Program-made: the position numbers and the translations under genes | Shown here: in pieces, positions 62,640-64,000 of the stretch | How positions within the stretch are numbered: position 1 is the stretch's first letter | How the letters are laid out: every line of letters begins with the position of its first letter | Notes under the pieces: model-generated | Told to the model about the DNA's origin: nothing | Database searches by the model: none | The model's input: only the letters and a program-made list of their open reading frames with translations | From: Actinomycetes bacterium | Lineage (GTDB): Bacteria; Bacillota; Sulfobacillia; Sulfobacillales; JAIMBI01 | DNA: 64,000 nt | Direction: 5' to 3' | Assembly: GCA_023565505.1 (NCBI GenBank) | Contig: JAIMBI010000019.1 | Location: 1 to 64,000 of the forward strand

Positions 62640-63029
62640 ATGGACAAGCATGAGGCCCAGGATCCGTTCGGCGCGGACGTGGGGGTCGCCATCCGGGAGG
62701 AGGCCCCGGGTGTCGTCGTGGCGACCCTCGAGGTGACGCCTCGCCATCTGAACCAGCACGGCACCGTGCACGGGGGGGCGCTCTTCACCCTGGCGGACGT
62801 GGCGTTCGCACGGGCCAGCAACGCCCGGGGCGCCGTCGCCGTGGCGCTGGACACGTCGATGACGTTCGTGCGTCCGGCGCGCGTCGGGACGCGACTGGTG
62901 GCGCGCTGCGAGGAGGAGGTGCTCCGGCGGCGGATCGGCGTGTACGCCGTCCGCATCACCGACGAAACCGGGGAGACGGTGGCGCTGTTCCGCGGCACCG
63001 TGTTCCGCCGGCCGGAGGGGGCGGCGTGA
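62640..63029 (+). CDS. PaaI-type hotdog thioesterase
   Basis: 129 residues. HLNQHGTVHGGALFTLADVA is the PaaI signature with the catalytic His-Gly region, followed by ALDTSMTFVRPARVGTRLVA and a FRGTVFRRP end strand. It hydrolyses acyl- or hydroxyphenylacetyl-CoA-like thioesters. ATG 62640 follows GAGGAGG. It abuts the isochorismatase-like gene tail to tail. Confidence 0.9.
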   Translation: MDKHEAQDPFGADVGVAIREEAPGVVVATLEVTPRHLNQHGTVHGGALFTLADVAFARASNARGAVAVALDTSMTFVRPARVGTRLVARCEEEVLRRRIGVYAVRITDETGETVALFRGTVFRRPEGAA

Positions 63030-63608
63030 TCACCCCCGGGGGAGCGCGGCCACCCAGTCCGCGGCCCGCACCACCCGGGCGAACACGCCGTCGAGCGCCG
63101 CCAGGAAGGATGCCTGCACCGCGTCCGCCGGGACGGTGGTCCCGCCGAACGTGAGGGGGCGGGTCGCGGTTGCGTCGGCGACGACGGTGACGGCGTAACC
63201 CCGGTCGAACGCGGCCCGGGCCGTGGCGTCGATGCACATGTGGGTCATCATCCCCACGAGGACCAGCGCGTGCGCGCCGCGTGCCCGCAGCAGGTCGTCC
63301 AGGGGCGTGTCGCGGAAGGCGTTGGGATAGTGCTTGACGACGACCGGCTCCCCGGTGTCCGGGGCCACCTCCGGACGGATGGCGATCCCGGGGGTGTCGG
63401 GGAGGAAGAAGGTCGCGCCGGGGCGCACCGAGAGGTGGCGTACGTGCACGACGGGCCAGCGGCGCGCGCGGAAGGCCAGCAGGACGGCGCGGGCGGCCTT
63501 GAGCGCCGCTTCCGGTGCGACGAGGGGGAAGGCTCCGCCGGGGAAGTAGTCCTGCTGGAAATCGACGAGCACGAGAGCCGGCGGCGGCGGGGCGTCGGGG
63601 TGGGTCAT
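63030..63608 (-). CDS. Isochorismatase-family cysteine hydrolase
   Basis: 192 residues. The catalytic triad is visible: Asp in LVLVDFQQDYFPGG, Lys in PVVVKHYPNAFRDTPL and Cys in VGMMTHMCIDATARAAFD. Members hydrolyse nicotinamide, biuret or other amides and related compounds; isochorismate itself is not implied. ATG 63608. The frame continues upstream, but similarity starts at LVLVDFQQDY. Confidence 0.9.
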   Translation of the reverse strand: MTHPDAPPPPALVLVDFQQDYFPGGAFPLVAPEAALKAARAVLLAFRARRWPVVHVRHLSVRPGATFFLPDTPGIAIRPEVAPDTGEPVVVKHYPNAFRDTPLDDLLRARGAHALVLVGMMTHMCIDATARAAFDRGYAVTVVADATATRPLTFGGTTVPADAVQASFLAALDGVFARVVRAADWVAALPRG

Positions 63609-63668
63609 CGGTTGGAAGCCTCCTGAGTCCGGCGGCTCTGCGGGCGGCCGCCGTCCGAATTTCTCCGC

Positions 63669-63674
63669 TATAAT
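63669..63674 (+). promoter_or_regulatory. -10 element upstream of the molybdenum hydroxylase
   Basis: TATAAT lies 30 bases before the start codon at 63705, with a GGAAAT purine stretch and GGGG ahead of the ATG. No good -35 at 17 bases. Confidence 0.4.
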
Positions 63675-63704
63675 CGCAGAGGAAATGTCCGCCGGGAAGA
63701 GGGG

Positions 63705-64000
63705 ATGTCCGTGGCTGCAGGTTACGTGGGCCGTCCGATCCCGCGGGTCGAGGACAAGCCGCTGGTGACCGGCCGGGGCCGGTACGTCAGCGATGTGCGG
63801 TTCGACGACGAATGGGTCATGGCCGTGGTGCGGTCGACGTACGCCCACGCCCGCATCGTGGCCGTGGACACCCGGGAGGCCCGGTCGCTCGCCGGCGTGC
63901 ACGCGGTGATCACGGCGCAGGACCTGCCGGACCTGGCCCGGCCGCTCGCCGACGGGAGCAAGGTGCCGGTGCGGGCGCTGGCGACGGACGTGGTCCGCTA
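63705..64000 (+). CDS. Xanthine dehydrogenase / CO dehydrogenase large (molybdopterin) subunit, 5' part
   Basis: The first ~98 residues, cut by the window edge. GYVGRPIPRVEDKPLVTGRG, then YVSDVRFDDEWVMAVVRSTY and AHARIVAVDTREARSLAGVH are the standard N-terminus of the aldehyde oxidase/xanthine dehydrogenase/CoxL family. The substrate cannot be deduced without the active-site loop; the FAD and FeS subunits should lie beyond the window. Confidence 0.88.
   Translation, partial: MSVAAGYVGRPIPRVEDKPLVTGRGRYVSDVRFDDEWVMAVVRSTYAHARIVAVDTREARSLAGVHAVITAQDLPDLARPLADGSKVPVRALATDVVR

Overview
The window is GC-rich bacterial DNA with no phage, transposon or CRISPR array. It reads as a mosaic. Bases 1 to about 185 are the tail of an ECF41 (SigJ-type) sigma factor that runs in frame into the 5' end of gyrB. 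Bases about 186 to 27,865 (segment A) are the replication-origin region of one chromosome. Bases about 27,870 to 64,000 (segment B) are a classical spore-former locus. At both joins, genes are cut off at the same point and replaced by unrelated sequence, so a chimeric assembly is the simplest explanation; a real rearrangement is possible for the second join.

Segment A. Leftward from the origin run an ATPase/winged-helix regulator, dnaA, dnaN, an S4 protein, recF, a DUF721 gene, remB and gyrB. Rightward run rpmH, rnpA, yidD, yidC, khpB, rsmG, parA and parB (with a parS site inside parB). DnaA boxes lie on both sides of dnaA, suggesting a bipartite oriC. Next come an HD-domain protein, DUF554, DUF4446, a phosphoribosyltransferase, a complete glycine cleavage operon with split P protein (gcvT-gcvH-gcvPA-gcvPB) and a threonine dehydratase. 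An AT-rich gap leads to a lexA operon with two SOS boxes, then a TPR protein, thioredoxin and thioredoxin reductase. A cyclic-di-GMP (GEMM-I) riboswitch precedes exported glycoside hydrolases, and opposite them lie a GH26-like enzyme and a truncated cellulose-synthase-like glycosyltransferase: a c-di-GMP-controlled exopolysaccharide cluster. RemB, DUF4446 and the gene order point to a Firmicutes-related lineage, not placed further.

Segment B. The order spoVB-like (truncated), mazG, HU, rqcP, yabP, yabQ, a small HTH gene, divIC, S1 protein, tRNA-Leu, spoIIE, tilS, ftsH matches the yabM-to-ftsH region of endospore-forming Firmicutes. The strong GC bias suggests a Thermaerobacter/Symbiobacterium-like high-GC spore former (inference). 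Inserted in it are a NptA/PhoU phosphate pair, a persulfide dioxygenase and rhodanese pair with a CsoR/CstR-like operator, nucleotide-sugar enzymes (manC, galU), and a TPP-riboswitch-controlled thiD-thiE-tenA set. After ftsH come two M16 peptidases, an SPFH protein, a phosphate permease behind four 11-bp Pho-box repeats, an acyl-CoA synthetase, a TauE exporter, a thioredoxin, an MFS pump, a flavoprotein, a divergent glutamate-synthase-like protein, a thioesterase, an isochorismatase-like hydrolase and the start of a molybdenum hydroxylase.

The most notable single gene is a protein disulfide oxidoreductase at 54,175-54,720 (minus). An in-frame TGA takes the place of the first Cys of its CPYC redox motif and is followed at the right distance by a SECIS-like hairpin, so it is probably a selenoprotein with a UPYC active site that ordinary gene callers would split.
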